A stretch of 64,000 bases of DNA, from NCBI GenBank assembly GCA_963819385.1, contig CAWFVV010000006.1, forward strand, positions 1,550,001 to 1,614,000. The letters run 5' to 3'. Both the position numbers and the translations under genes were made by a program. The notes below the pieces were generated by a model, which was not told the DNA's origin, did not search any database, and saw only the letters and a program-made list of their open reading frames with translations. Origin of the DNA: JAVDCA01 sp963819385 (GTDB lineage: Bacteria; Pseudomonadota; Alphaproteobacteria; Rhizobiales; Xanthobacteraceae). This document shows, piece after piece, positions 37,177-47,600 of this stretch; the first letter of the stretch is position 1, and each line of letters opens with the position of its first letter.

Positions 37177-39551
37177 CGTGATCGGCAGGGCTTGCGTGGT
37201 CGCCCCCCTGGCGCGATCCGCCGCAGAGCCGCACCAGGAGCGAGCGCAGCGTCATCGGATTGACCGGCTTGTGCAACAGCATGTAGCCGCTCGCGCGAGA
37301 CTGCTGCAGCCGCTCCGGGCTGGTGTCGCCGCTGATCAGAAACGCCGGGATCTCGGCGCCGAATGCGGCGCGCACCCGCTCGATCGTCTCGATCCCGGTC
37401 CTGCCGCCCGAGAGATGGAAATCGGCGATGATCAGGTCCGGCTTTCCGGCTCGCGCCGTGAACGCCGCGACGGCGTCATCGGGCGACCCGGCCGTGACCA
37501 CGCCGTAGCCCCAGCTCCCGAGCAGACCGCCCATGGCCTCGACTACCATCGGGTCATCGTCGACGACCAGCACGACCCCGCTCGCATCGCCCTCGGGTGC
37601 GGGCTCCGCGAGGCCGGCGGGCGGCGCGGCCGTCGGCAGCGCCGCGGCGCGCGGAACCTCGATGCTGAAGCACGAACCCTTGCCCACGCGGGATTTCACC
37701 GCGAGCGGATGATCAAGCAGGCGGCGGAATCTGTCGACGATGGCGAGCCCGAGCCCCAGGCCGCCGCGTCGGTCGCGATCGGGATCGGGAACCTGGTAGA
37801 ACTCGTCGAAGATGTACGGCTGCTGATCTTGCGGAATGCCCGGCCCCGTGTCCCACACCTCGATCCGCAATCGGTCTCCCCGCCGCCGGCACCCGACCAC
37901 GACGCCGCCCGCCCCGGTGTAGCGCACCGCGTTCGACACGAAGTTGAGCAGGATGCGCTCGAGCAGGATTGCGTCGCTGCGGATCCACGCCCGGTTGGGG
38001 ACGACCCGTAGCGACAAGCCCTTGTCGCGTGCCGTCTGGGCGAAGGTGCGCTCGATCTTGGCGAGCAGGCCCGCGACGGGAAAGTCCTTCATATCGGCGG
38101 CGAGAATGCCGGCGTCGAGCTTCGACACGTCGAGCAGGGCATTGAACAGCTCGTTCATCTCGGCGACCGCGGCGCCGATCCGCTCGATCAGCCGCCGGCG
38201 GTCGCTCACGGTCCCGCGATCGCGCAGCTGGGCCACCATCAGGCCCAGCGCGTGCAGCGGCTGGCGCAGGTCATGGCTTGCCGCCGCGAGGAAGCGCGAT
38301 TTCGCCATGTTGGCGGTCTCGAGCTGGTGCGTGCGCTCCTCCACCTTGCGCTCGAGCGTCGAGTAGGAGTCCTCCAGCCGCGCCGCCATCGCGTTGAACT
38401 GGTCGCCCAGCGACTCGAGCTCGTCGCCGGTCTTGATCGAGAGGCGATGGCCGAGGTCGCCGCCGCCGATGCGCGCCGCGCCGGTGCGCAGCGCCTGGAT
38501 CGGCGCGATCATCCGGCGGGCGAGCACCAGCCCGCAGACGAACGCGGCCAGCAATCCGGCGACCAGCAGCACGGCCGAGCGCGCGAGCGAGCCGTAGAGC
38601 GTCGCGAACGCCTCGGCGCGCGGCAATTCGATGAACACGAACCAGCCGACCGGCGCGACCGGCGCATAGGCGGCGAGCACCGGCCGGCCGCCCAGGTCGA
38701 CGCTGCCAGAGGGATCCCGCGTGGCTGATCCCGTGGCGGCGCGCGCCGCCTCCACCTGCGGCAGTTTCGACAAATCGGTGTGCTTGAGCACGAGGCTGAG
38801 ATCGGGATGCGCCACCAGTCCACCCCGCGCGTCGATCACATAGGCGTAGCCGTGCTCGCCCACCTTGATCAGCGAGATGACGTCCCAGATCCGCTTGAGG
38901 TCGACCTCCGCGATGGTCACGCCGGTGTCCTGTCGCGGCCCCGCGATCGCGATCGCCATGTACGGCTCGGAGTTCGAGACGGAAATGCACCGGCCCGTAG
39001 TAGACCTTGTGCGCCGCCGCCTGCCGGTAGGCCTCGTCGTTCGAGCGGTCCATGCCGCTGTCGACGACCGTAACTGCGGCGCGCGAGAGCCGCAGCCGCT
39101 CATGCCCGGACGGGTCGATCTCGACGAGCTCGCTGATCGCCGGCTCCTGCTGGATCAGTCGCAGGCCGTCGAAGCGCCGCTGCTCGAACGTCTCCGCCGA
39201 CCACGGCAGCTGCACCGACCAGCGCAGCTGGGCGTCGATGCCGCCGATGAAGTTCTCGATCCTGCCGCTCGCCGTGACGGCCTCTTCGTGCTGGACGCGC
39301 ACCAGCGCATCCTTGAGCTCGCGCGACGAGAACCAGATGTCGAGCACGGCGCTGCTCGCCAGGATGATGCAGACGGCGGCGAGAAACAGCGCCACGTACT
39401 TGCGGAAGAACGGACCGCTGATCTGCTCCCATCCGGCGCTCTGCCGCAGCCGATCGAACGCCCCGCGCAGCCCGGCACGGCCGCGCACGAGCCGACCCGT
39501 CGGGGCGGACGACTGCGACGACGGATCGGCTGGGTCGACCGCGTCGCTCAT
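37166..39551 (-). CDS. Hybrid sensor histidine kinase with Cache-type sensor and C-terminal receiver (one frameshift)
   Basis: A membrane-bound hybrid kinase of about 794 residues. A membrane segment (YVALFLAAVCIILASSAVLDI) precedes a Cache-like extracytoplasmic sensor (about 80-340), then a second membrane segment (SAVLLVAGLLAAFVCGLVLA), HAMP, a coiled coil (DSYSTLERKVEERTHQLETA), H-box AAASHDLRQPLHALGLM, N-box ILLNFVSNAVRYT, and G boxes DTGPGIP and GGLGLGLAI. A receiver follows with VLVVDDDPMV, LIIADFHLSG and LLHKPVN. One extra base near 38980 splits the sensor domain (GPVHFR in one frame, VSNSEPYMAIAIAGPRQDTG in the next); the locus is 3n+1 long. Its start overlaps the stop of a substrate-binding protein gene. 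Orphan binding proteins upstream may deliver its ligand. Confidence 0.9.
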
Positions 39552-40573
39552 TCGATCACCTTGTCGGCGAGCGCGAGAAAGCGCGCCGGAACCGTCAGGC
39601 CGAGCGCTTTCGCGGTCGTCATGTTGATCGCAAGCTCGAATCCCGCGAGTCGGCGAATCGGAAGATCGGCGGGGCTTCTGCCCTTCAGGATCAGGCCCGC
39701 GTAGATGCCGGTGTGGTAGTTCCGCTCGGAGACGTTCGTCCCATAGCTCATGAGCCCGCCGGCTTGCACGAAATAGGTGACCGGATAGATCCCCGGGATG
39801 CGATGACGCCGCGCCAGATCGATGACTTGGTTATGGCGATTGGCAAACAGGACGTTCGGGATGATGCAAAAGCCGTCCGCGCGTCTCTCGGCCAGCGTTG
39901 TGAAGGCCGCGTCGATGTCGTCGGCCGTGCCGAGCGGGAGCACGAACGTATCGATGCCGAGCGAGCGCGCGGGCTCGCGCACAGCCTCGGCGTCGCGTAC
40001 CGTGGCCCGGAGGTTCGCCCCGATCAGAAGCCCGACGACGGACGTGGTCGGAACCAGCAGCTTCATGAACTCCAATCGCTTGGCCGATAGCCCGTCGCCG
40101 AAATCGCTGATGCCGGTGACATTGCCGCCCGGATGGCTGAGGCTTGCGACCAGGCCTATCTCGATCGGATCGCCCGAATTGCTGAACACGATGGGAATCG
40201 TGGCGGTCGCCGCCTTGGCCACACGCGCCGCCGCCCCGCTGTTTGGCGCCACGATGACGTCGACCTGACGCTGGACCAGATCGCGCGCAAGCTCCGGAAG
40301 GCGGGTGAGGTCGTTATGGGCCTCGCGGAACTCGATGGCGACGTTTCCGCCCTCGACATAGCCCATTTCGGCGAGGCCCCTGCGAAACTCATCCAAGCTG
40401 CCCTTATTGGCGGCGAGCGAACCCGCCTCGAGATAGCCGATCGTCGGCACACGACGTTGTTGCGCACGGGCGACCCGCGGCCACATCGCGGCGCCCGCGA
40501 TCACGGCCAGGACATCGCGCCGCCGTGTGCGCGCGTGTTGGCCGCGACGGATGCGCCTCGGATCGTCGCTCAT
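39548..40573 (-). CDS. ABC-type substrate-binding protein (COG2984 family), copy 3
   Basis: A 341-residue periplasmic binding protein of the ABC_sub_bind (COG2984) family. A leader with twin Arg (TRRRDVLAVIAGAAMWPRVA) precedes TIGYLEAGSLAANKGSLDEF. Family landmarks are EMGYVEGGNVAIEFREAHND, VDVIVAPNSGAAARVAKAAT and IPIVFSNSGDPIEIGLVASL. The C-terminus AKALGLTVPARFLALADKVI is shared by all three paralogues. Its stop overlaps the hybrid kinase start, and its start overlaps the stop of copy 2, both as ATGA. No permease or ATPase gene is present, which favours a signalling role. Confidence 0.92.
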   Translation of the reverse strand: MSDDPRRIRRGQHARTRRRDVLAVIAGAAMWPRVARAQQRRVPTIGYLEAGSLAANKGSLDEFRRGLAEMGYVEGGNVAIEFREAHNDLTRLPELARDLVQRQVDVIVAPNSGAAARVAKAATATIPIVFSNSGDPIEIGLVASLSHPGGNVTGISDFGDGLSAKRLEFMKLLVPTTSVVGLLIGANLRATVRDAEAVREPARSLGIDTFVLPLGTADDIDAAFTTLAERRADGFCIIPNVLFANRHNQVIDLARRHRIPGIYPVTYFVQAGGLMSYGTNVSERNYHTGIYAGLILKGRSPADLPIRRLAGFELAINMTTAKALGLTVPARFLALADKVIE

Positions 40574-41559
40574 GCGAGGACCTTGTCGGCCAGTACGAGA
40601 AAGCGTGCCGGCACCGTCAGGCCGAGCGCCTTCGCGGTCGTCGTATTGAGTGCCAGCTCAAACCGCGTGAGCCGGTGAACCGGAAGATCGGCCGGGTTCG
40701 TGCCGCCGAGGATCAGGCCGGCATAGCGGCCCGCCTGATAGTTGCGCTCCGTCAGGTCGAGCCCGTAGCTCATGAGCCCGCCGATCTCGGCGAACTGGAT
40801 GAACGGATAGGCGCCGGGGACGCGGTAGCGCGCGGCCAGAGCGACGATCTGCGAACGGTTGTTGAGGAACAAGGTGCTCGGAACCAGGGAAAACGCGTCC
40901 GTGCGCTGCTCGGCGAGCGTCGCGAAAGCGGCATCGATCTCCGCCGCGCTGTTCGCCGCAAGGACGACCACGTCCAATCCGAGCGCGCACGCCCCCTCGC
41001 GCGCGTTGGCGACCTCGCCCGCGGCCCGCGAGTTGTTCGGCGTGACCAGCAGGGCGATGCGGGAGGTGGCCGGCGCGAGCAGCTTCATGAGCTCCAGCCG
41101 CTTGGCCGACAGCTCGTTGCCGAAATCGGTGATGCCGGTGACGTTACCGCCCGGACGGTTGAGGCTTGCGACGAGACCCGTTTCGACCGGGTCACCCGCA
41201 ATGCTGAACACGATGGGAATCTCGGCGGTCGCCGCCTTGGCGGCGAGCGCCGTCGGCATGCTGCCGGGCACCACGAGGACGTCGACATGGCGGCCGACCA
41301 GGTCGCGCAACAGCGCCGGGACGCGCGCGACGTCGTTCCCCGCCTCGCGGAACTCGATCGTGACGTTGCGTCCCTCGACATAGCCCATGTCGCCGAGGCC
41401 CCGGCGAAACGCATCGACGCCGGCGGCGTTCGCGGCGAGCTCGCCGGAATAGAGGTAGCCGATGGTCCGGCTCCGCTGTTGCGCCCGCGCGGACGGCGGC
41501 CAGGTCGGCAGCGAAGTCGCTGCGGCCGCGATGGTTGCAAGGAAATGGCGCCGCCTCAT
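40570..41559 (-). CDS. ABC-type substrate-binding protein (COG2984 family), copy 2
   Basis: A 329-residue paralogue of the neighbours on either side. The leader MRRRHFLATIAAAATSLPTW has a Tat-like RRRHFL motif. The mature part reads TIGYLYSGELAANAAGVDAF, DMGYVEGRNVTIEFREAGND and IPIVFSIAGDPVETGLVASL. Differences from the other copies are concentrated in the second lobe, which would line the ligand cleft, so each copy may bind a different compound. It is 40 bases downstream of copy 1, and its stop overlaps the start of copy 3. Confidence 0.92.
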   Translation of the reverse strand: MRRRHFLATIAAAATSLPTWPPSARAQQRSRTIGYLYSGELAANAAGVDAFRRGLGDMGYVEGRNVTIEFREAGNDVARVPALLRDLVGRHVDVLVVPGSMPTALAAKAATAEIPIVFSIAGDPVETGLVASLNRPGGNVTGITDFGNELSAKRLELMKLLAPATSRIALLVTPNNSRAAGEVANAREGACALGLDVVVLAANSAAEIDAAFATLAEQRTDAFSLVPSTLFLNNRSQIVALAARYRVPGAYPFIQFAEIGGLMSYGLDLTERNYQAGRYAGLILGGTNPADLPVHRLTRFELALNTTTAKALGLTVPARFLVLADKVLA

Positions 41560-41599
41560 GTCATCAAGTCCGCGGCCGCCGCGGCGTCCCGTTCGCCGC

Positions 41600-42580
41600 T
41601 CATGCGATCACCCGGTCGGTCAGCGCAAGAAAGTGCGCCGGAACCGTCAGCCCGAGCGCCCTGGCGGCAGTCATATTGATCGTGAGCTCGAATTGCGTGA
41701 GCCGGTGAACCGGCAGATCTGCAGGCTTCTGCCCGTTGAGGATCAGGCCGACATAGAGGCCGGCCTGATGCGCGCGCTCCAGGACGCTCGAGCCATAGCT
41801 CACGAGCCCGCCGGCCTGCGTGTAGGAGATGAAAGGATACATCATCGGCACGCGGTGGCGCGCCGCCGTCTCCACGACCCGCTGGCGGTGGCCGAAGAAC
41901 AACAGGTTCGTGACCATGCAGGCGGCGTCCACGCGCTTGCCCGCGAGCGTCGCGAAGGCCGCGTCGATCTCCTCGACGGCACTGACCCAGGTGACGAACA
42001 TGTCGATCCCGAGCGAACGCGCTCCCTCCTCCGCGCTCGCGAGCTCGCGCGCGGTCTGCGGCTGGTTGCGCACGGCCAGGATGGCGACGACGGACGTCGC
42101 GGGAATAAGCAGCTTGATGAGCTCCAGCCGCTTCGCCGACAGCGCGATGCCGAAATCGGCGACACCCGTGATGTTCCCGCCCGGGTGACTGAGGCTTCCG
42201 ACGAGACCCATTTGGACCGGATCGCCCGCAATGCTGAACACGATGGGAATCTCGGCGGTCGCGCCCTTGGCGGCGAGTGCGGCCGCACCGCTGCCCGGCG
42301 CGAGGATGACGTCGACCTGGCGGCGCACCAAGTCACGGGCAAGCTCCGGCAGCCGCTGGAGGTCGTCCTTGGCCTCGCGAATTTCGAACTCGACGTTTCG
42401 CCCGACGACGTAGCCCGTCTCGGCGAGGCCCTGGAGAAACGCGTCCGCGTTGTCCCGCCCCTCGGCCACCGTCCCGGCATAGAGATAGCCGATCGTGCGA
42501 ACGCTGCGTTGCTGCGCGCCGGCAAGCTGCGGCCAGGTCGCGGCGCCGCCGACCGCAGCCAGGAAGTCGCGCCGCCTCAT
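41600..42580 (-). CDS. ABC-type substrate-binding protein (COG2984 family), copy 1
   Basis: A 326-residue paralogue and the first gene of the operon. ATG 42580 (MRRRDFLAAVGGAATWPQLA) begins a Tat-type leader; a longer frame to 42604 adds only eight residues. The mature part reads TIGYLYAGTVAEGRDNADAF, ETGYVVGRNVEFEIREAKDD and IPIVFSIAGDPVQMGLVGSL. The shared C-terminus is ARALGLTVPAHFLALTDRVI. Like its neighbours, it is not accompanied by transporter genes. Three tandem copies before one kinase suggest ligand diversification. Confidence 0.92.
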   Translation of the reverse strand: MRRRDFLAAVGGAATWPQLAGAQQRSVRTIGYLYAGTVAEGRDNADAFLQGLAETGYVVGRNVEFEIREAKDDLQRLPELARDLVRRQVDVILAPGSGAAALAAKGATAEIPIVFSIAGDPVQMGLVGSLSHPGGNITGVADFGIALSAKRLELIKLLIPATSVVAILAVRNQPQTARELASAEEGARSLGIDMFVTWVSAVEEIDAAFATLAGKRVDAACMVTNLLFFGHRQRVVETAARHRVPMMYPFISYTQAGGLVSYGSSVLERAHQAGLYVGLILNGQKPADLPVHRLTQFELTINMTAARALGLTVPAHFLALTDRVIA

Positions 42581-42836
42581 GCAATCACGCTCGCGGCAAG
42601 GCATATTGCCGCCGCGTCAGCGAGCGCGGCGAACGCGCAAGCCTCGAAGGTTGCAGGCCGGTGGTCTGCTTCCGGAATTCTCAACGCGCCCCCACGGAAC
42701 CGCCCGGGAACAAGGTCCTCTTCTTCTTGCGGTCCCGCTCATTATTTGGCGGCCCATCGCGAAGTCAAGCGCGAGCGTCCCCAACGGCCGATGCCACCAC
42801 TGAGCGCGGGCCGGCGCCCCGCGCTCAGATGCCGAC

Positions 42837-43100
42837 CTAGTCCCGAAAGCGTTCGGGCGGATCGTCGTCATGACCGCCCTCGGCGGCCTTGACCCAATTC
42901 CAGGCGATCACCGCAAGCCCCGCGATCGTCCACAGCACGAGGTGCAGCATCGCGTAATTGCCCGCCTCCGTCATGCGGATGATGTCGAAGGAACCGGAGT
43001 CCTGCACATATCCGACGATCGCACCGGCGATGCCGAATGCGATCAGGCAGAATCCGAAGATCATGCCCTTGTTGCGTTTGGCTGCCGGTTCGTCCGCCAT
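42837..43100 (-). CDS. Small two-segment membrane protein, unknown function
   Basis: An 87-residue protein with two membrane segments (GMIFGFCLIAFGIAGAIVGYV and YAMLHLVLWTIAGLAVIAWNW) joined by a short polar loop, and an acidic tail (GGHDDDPPERFRD). The start MADEPAAK at 43100 is preferred to an ATG 12 bases upstream. It lies between the binding-protein operon and the giant repeat gene, same strand, but more than 180 bases from either. No function is assigned. Confidence 0.65.
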   Translation of the reverse strand: MADEPAAKRNKGMIFGFCLIAFGIAGAIVGYVQDSGSFDIIRMTEAGNYAMLHLVLWTIAGLAVIAWNWVKAAEGGHDDDPPERFRD

Positions 43101-43290
43101 CGGGCCCCACACCTACCGTCGCGGGTCGCCTCTCCCTTGTCCGCCCTCACCCGCGGATCAGCCCAGGCGCGACCCTGCCGCGCGATGAGGCGGTCACGCG
43201 CGGGTCGGGCGCCTGCGCATGCGCTTGGAGCGAGGCGATCGCGGCAAGGCAGAGCGCGGTCGCAATCGTCCACACTGCTTCGCGGGCCGG

Positions 43291-44600
43291 TCACGTGTGC
43301 GATGGCGCCAACTGCGGTTGCTGAGGTGCGGGCGGATCGGTCACCAGCGTGCCGCCATGGCCGTCGCTCGCGAGCGCGAAGTTCGCCGTGGTGTAGTCTC
43401 CGAACAAGAGAAGGCTCGCCGAGGCGCCGCCGTTGTTGCTCACCGTCAGCGTGCCGGCGGTGCCGGCAGCGTTCTCGGTGAAGTTCGCGTTCGTCGTGAT
43501 CGGGTCATAGACGAGGTTGCCGATGTCGATGTGATCCTGGCCACCAAAACCGACCACGCCGTTCTGTTCCGGCGGGTCGAAGCTGCCCGGCCCGGACAGT
43601 TGCAACGTCCCGGTCGAGCCCGCAAAGGTCACCGTGGTCCCGGACGTCGTCTGGTATTCGATGCTCGCGCCGTCCGCGATGGTGATCGCTTCGCCTCTGC
43701 CGAACAGCAGGTTGTTGTTCCCTTGGACCGTGAGGCTCGTCTGGGTCACCGCGTCCTGAACCGGCAGCACGATTTGATCATTGCTGCCGACGATCGTGAC
43801 GCCGGTGAGCGGACCGCCGTCGAGCGAGCCCAGGCTGATGCTCTTGTTGTCGACGTAGAGGATTTCGTTCGACCCGTACGCCTGGTCGTTGTTGCCGTTC
43901 AGCGTCACGCTGCCGCCGTTCGGCGTCTCGACGAGGACGTTGTCGCCGTTGACGATATCGCCCGACCCCGTCAGCACCATGGGGGTCGGATCGGGCGCAT
44001 TGATCACCTCGTTGTTTCCGGCGATCGTCGTGAATCCCCCCACATTCTTGAGCGTCACGCCCGAGCCGTCCGGCAGGTCGATGATGTTCGAGAATCCCTC
44101 GACCGTGTCGTTGCTGCCGGTCAGCATGAGCCCGTTGACCTGGCCGTTGATCGTGACGTTGTTGCCGTTGACCACGACGTTCGATCCGCCGTTTCCCACG
44201 ATCAGGTTGGCGCCATCTTGCAGGTTGATCGTGTCGCTGCTCGGGCCCGAGACGACGTCGTTCGAGCCGGTCAGGTTGACCGTGAAGATTCGGGGCGAGG
44301 AGGACAAGCTGGGCATCGCCATTGACCGTGGTATTGGTGCCGGAGATGGACACTATGTCCTGCGTCCCAGCCACCTGGTCTCCCGCACCAGTCAGCGCCA
44401 CGAAGGCGTTACTGACATTGACGGCGACGCCGTCGCCGTTGACGACGTCGGAAACGCCGTCGAGGTTTACGGTCGTGTTGGGCGCGGCATTGATCGTGTC
44501 CCAGCTTCCCGAGATGGTGTCGCCGTTGCCGGTCAACCCGAACGTCGAGTAATTGGTGATGATGTTCTGCGCGTCACCCGCGATGATGTTGCCGACCGCT
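43291..44600 (-). CDS. Giant repeat surface protein, C-terminal part
   Basis: The last 435 or so residues of the giant protein that starts at 52839. They form a beta-helix-like array of short repeats built around N-G-N-N or G-S-N-D (LTGNGDTISGSWDTIN, LTGSNDVVSGPSSDTINLQD, VVNGNNVTINGQVNGLMLTG). After these come the probable secretion-signal end: GQDHIDIGNLVYDPITTNAN, SLLLFGDYTTANFALASDGH and GGTLVTDPP. This kind of C-terminus, with GQDHIDI and SDGHGGT, is common in large rhizobial repeat proteins and is read here as a type I secretion signal. An extra base near 44288-44295 shifts the frame within this part, and another at 44601-44605 separates it from the middle. No type I exporter gene lies in the window. 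Confidence 0.75.
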
Positions 44601-47600
44601 GGGGGAGAGCGTCACCGTTACGCCATTCGGCGTGATGAAGTTGTTGTTTCCGACGATGGTCGCATCGGTTACCGGGACGATGTTGCTGCCGTTGACGTTG
44701 AAGTACTGGTGGCCCTCGACCATCGCGCCGTTCAGGTTTGGAATATTGCCGTTGCCGTCGGCGATGATGGCAACCGTTGCGAGGTCGGAAGTGGCAACGC
44801 CGTCGTTGGTTATCGCATTGTAGTCGTTGAGCGCGATGGCCCTGACCCCGATCGAGAAACCTTCGTCGGCCTTCTGAACCAGGTAGGAAGGCCCGGCTCC
44901 GAGTGGGGTCGTGTAGCCGTCCGCCGAGGAGTACCAGATATAGACCATGGGGGCGGCATCGGCCTCTTGAGCGGCACCCTCCGCCGCATGGAGGACGAAC
45001 CCAGCCTGCGCGATGCCGGCGAGTTCCGGCGTGTCGACCGACGGCGGCGCATCCAGGATGCCGCCGGTCGGGTTGCTCGCCGATGCGATCGTGACGCCAT
45101 TGTCGTTGGTGATGGACGCGACAACCTGGATTTCGTGCGTCTCGTCGCTTTCCTGGAGCTTATAGCTGTCACCGGTGGCGATCGGATTGGTGAAATTATC
45201 GACCGAGCTGTACCACGCGTAGCTCACCGTGTTGTCGCTATCCACGGGGGCCGCCAAGACGGTGAGCGTCTTCCCCTCATCCCAGGTACCGCTGATCACC
45301 GGGAACGCCGCAAACTGCGGCGGTGCGTCGAGCACGACCGCGGTCGGCGCGCTCGTCTGCGACGCGGTGAGGCCGTCCTCGTTGGTCGCGGTCGCCTTGA
45401 CCGTGATGGTGGTGCCTTCGTCGCTCTCCTTGACCTGGTAGCTCGAACCGGTTCCAATCTGGGCGCCAGTCGAGCTGAACCAGGCGTAGGTCACCGGGTT
45501 ATCGCTCTGCCCCGCGCTTGCGAAGGCGTTCAGGAATTGGCCTTCCTGCGCGCCGCCCGTGATGGTCGGCGTCGTCACCGTCGGTGGCGCGTCGAGGACC
45601 GGCCCGGTCGGCGCGCTGAACGCCGATACGCTCACGCCGTTGTCGTTGGTGGCAGTCGCCTTCACCTCGATGGCGTGCTCCACGACGACGGTGAGGAGGC
45701 CGTCGGGGGTGGTGACGGCCAGGGATTCGTCGGATTCCCGGACCGTGTAGGTCGGGCCGAAGCCGATCGGGTTCGTGTAATTGTCGGCCGAGGAGTACCA
45801 CGTATAGCTCAACGTATTGTCGAGATCGCCGACGCTCGCCGAGGCCGTGAGGACTTGGCCTTCCTGCGGGATGCCGGTGATGGTCGGCGTCGTCACGGTG
45901 GGCGGCGCATCGAGCACAGCCGCCGTCGAGGCGCTGGTCGCGGACGCGGTGGCGCCGTTGTCATTGCTGACGGACGCGGTGACGACGAGCGCGTGGTTCT
46001 CATCAGCTTCCTTGACCGCATAGGTCGCGCCGGTGCCGATCGGGATCGTGAACCCGCTTTGCGACGAGAACCACGTGTAGGTCACCGGCTCGTCGGGGAC
46101 CCCGGCCGTCGCGGACGCAGTCAGCGTCTGGCCTTCCTGCGCGGTGCCGGTGATGGTCGGCGTCGTCACGGTGGGCGGCGCATCGAGCACAGTCGCCGTC
46201 TGCGCGCTGGTCGCGGACGCGGTGGCGCCGCTGGCATTGGTCACCGTCGCGGTGACCTCCAGCGTATGATTCTCGTCTGCTTCCTGGACCGCGTAGGTCG
46301 CACCGGTGCCGATCGCGATCGTGAACCCGCTTTGCGACGAGAACCACGTGTAGGTCACCGGCTCGTCGGGCACGCCGGCCGTGGCGGACGCTGTCAGCGT
46401 CTGCCCTTCCTGCGGGGTGCCGGTGATCACCGGCGTCGATACGGTCGGGGGCGCAGCGGTAACTGTTGCGGTGGCGGCGCTCACGACGCTCGCGCCGGTG
46501 CCGTCGTCATCGTGAGAGCTGACCGTGACCCGCAGGACGTCGTTCAAGTCGGCCTGCTGCACGACATAGGTCGCGTTCGTCGCAGCAGAAATGTTGCTCC
46601 AGGTCGTGCCGTTGTCGCTCGAACGCTGCCACTGGTAGGTCAGAACGGCGTCGCTGTCGTTGGCCGAGACCTGCGCCGTCAACGTCTGGCCTTCTTGCGC
46701 CGTGCCACTGATCAGCGCCGCCGCCGCCGAGGTCGCGAAGATGTCGGCGCGCGTGAAGGTCTGGTTGGTGAAGGCGTGGGCCTGCGTGGCCGGCGCAAAG
46801 GTCGTCGCCGCGGTCTGCGTGCCGTTGTTGAACAGCTCGAACGAGCCGGTGATCGTCGTTGTGTTGACCGTGTTGTGCGCGAGATCGAGCTCGATCTGCG
46901 TGTTGGCCGACATCTGCGGGAGGGTGAGGACCTGGTTGGCAAGGACCGTGGTCTGGTTCGTCGCCTGGTTCACCTGCAGCAGGACGATGTTGGCGGCTCC
47001 GGAGGTCGCGCGTTGCACCTCGAGCTCGACCACCTCGTTGCCGGGAACGCCTGGCGCCGTGTTGGTCAGCATGATGCCGTAGCCGCCGCCTCCCGCGACC
47101 GGCGCCGCAAGGTCGAAGGTGGTGCTGACCTTGAAGGTCGCGTTCTCCTTCAGCCCGCCATTGCTCTGGCCCGCGCCGGTGCCCTCGGCTTGCGTATTCG
47201 TGACCAGGATCGCCTGAACCAGCGCGCCGGTGCCGCCCGGGATGGCGCCGCTCGACGACATGATCGCCTTGCCGTTCGCCTCGCTCCACGTGCCGGCGCC
47301 TGTCGCCGAATTGGTCGCGAAGGCGACCGGTGTGCCGGAGAACACGCCCGCGACGGGCGGCGGTCCATTGCTGAAGTTGTCGTCGAGTGCGACGGCGCCG
47401 TTCTTGACGACCTTGAAATCGTCTACCGCGTAGCTGAACGGAACCGAGAGAACCGCCGGCACGTCGGCGACCGCGGCGGTCGGGGCGCTCGCCGCGCTCA
47501 CCACCTGGCCGGTCTCATCCGTGATTGACGCAACGGCACGGAACTGCTTGCCCTCGTCACCTTCGCCGAGCTGATAAAGCGACGACACCACGTTGTTGAT

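Noticed and set aside
37166..42580. The three binding proteins as part of a normal ABC importer
   Set aside because: No permease or ATPase gene is present on either side in the window, and the last binding-protein gene overlaps a kinase gene instead.
44553..47528. A very long plus-strand open frame (991 codons) opposite the giant repeat gene
   Set aside because: Arg/Gly/Asp-rich with no domain, caused by the third-position bias of the repeat gene on the other strand.
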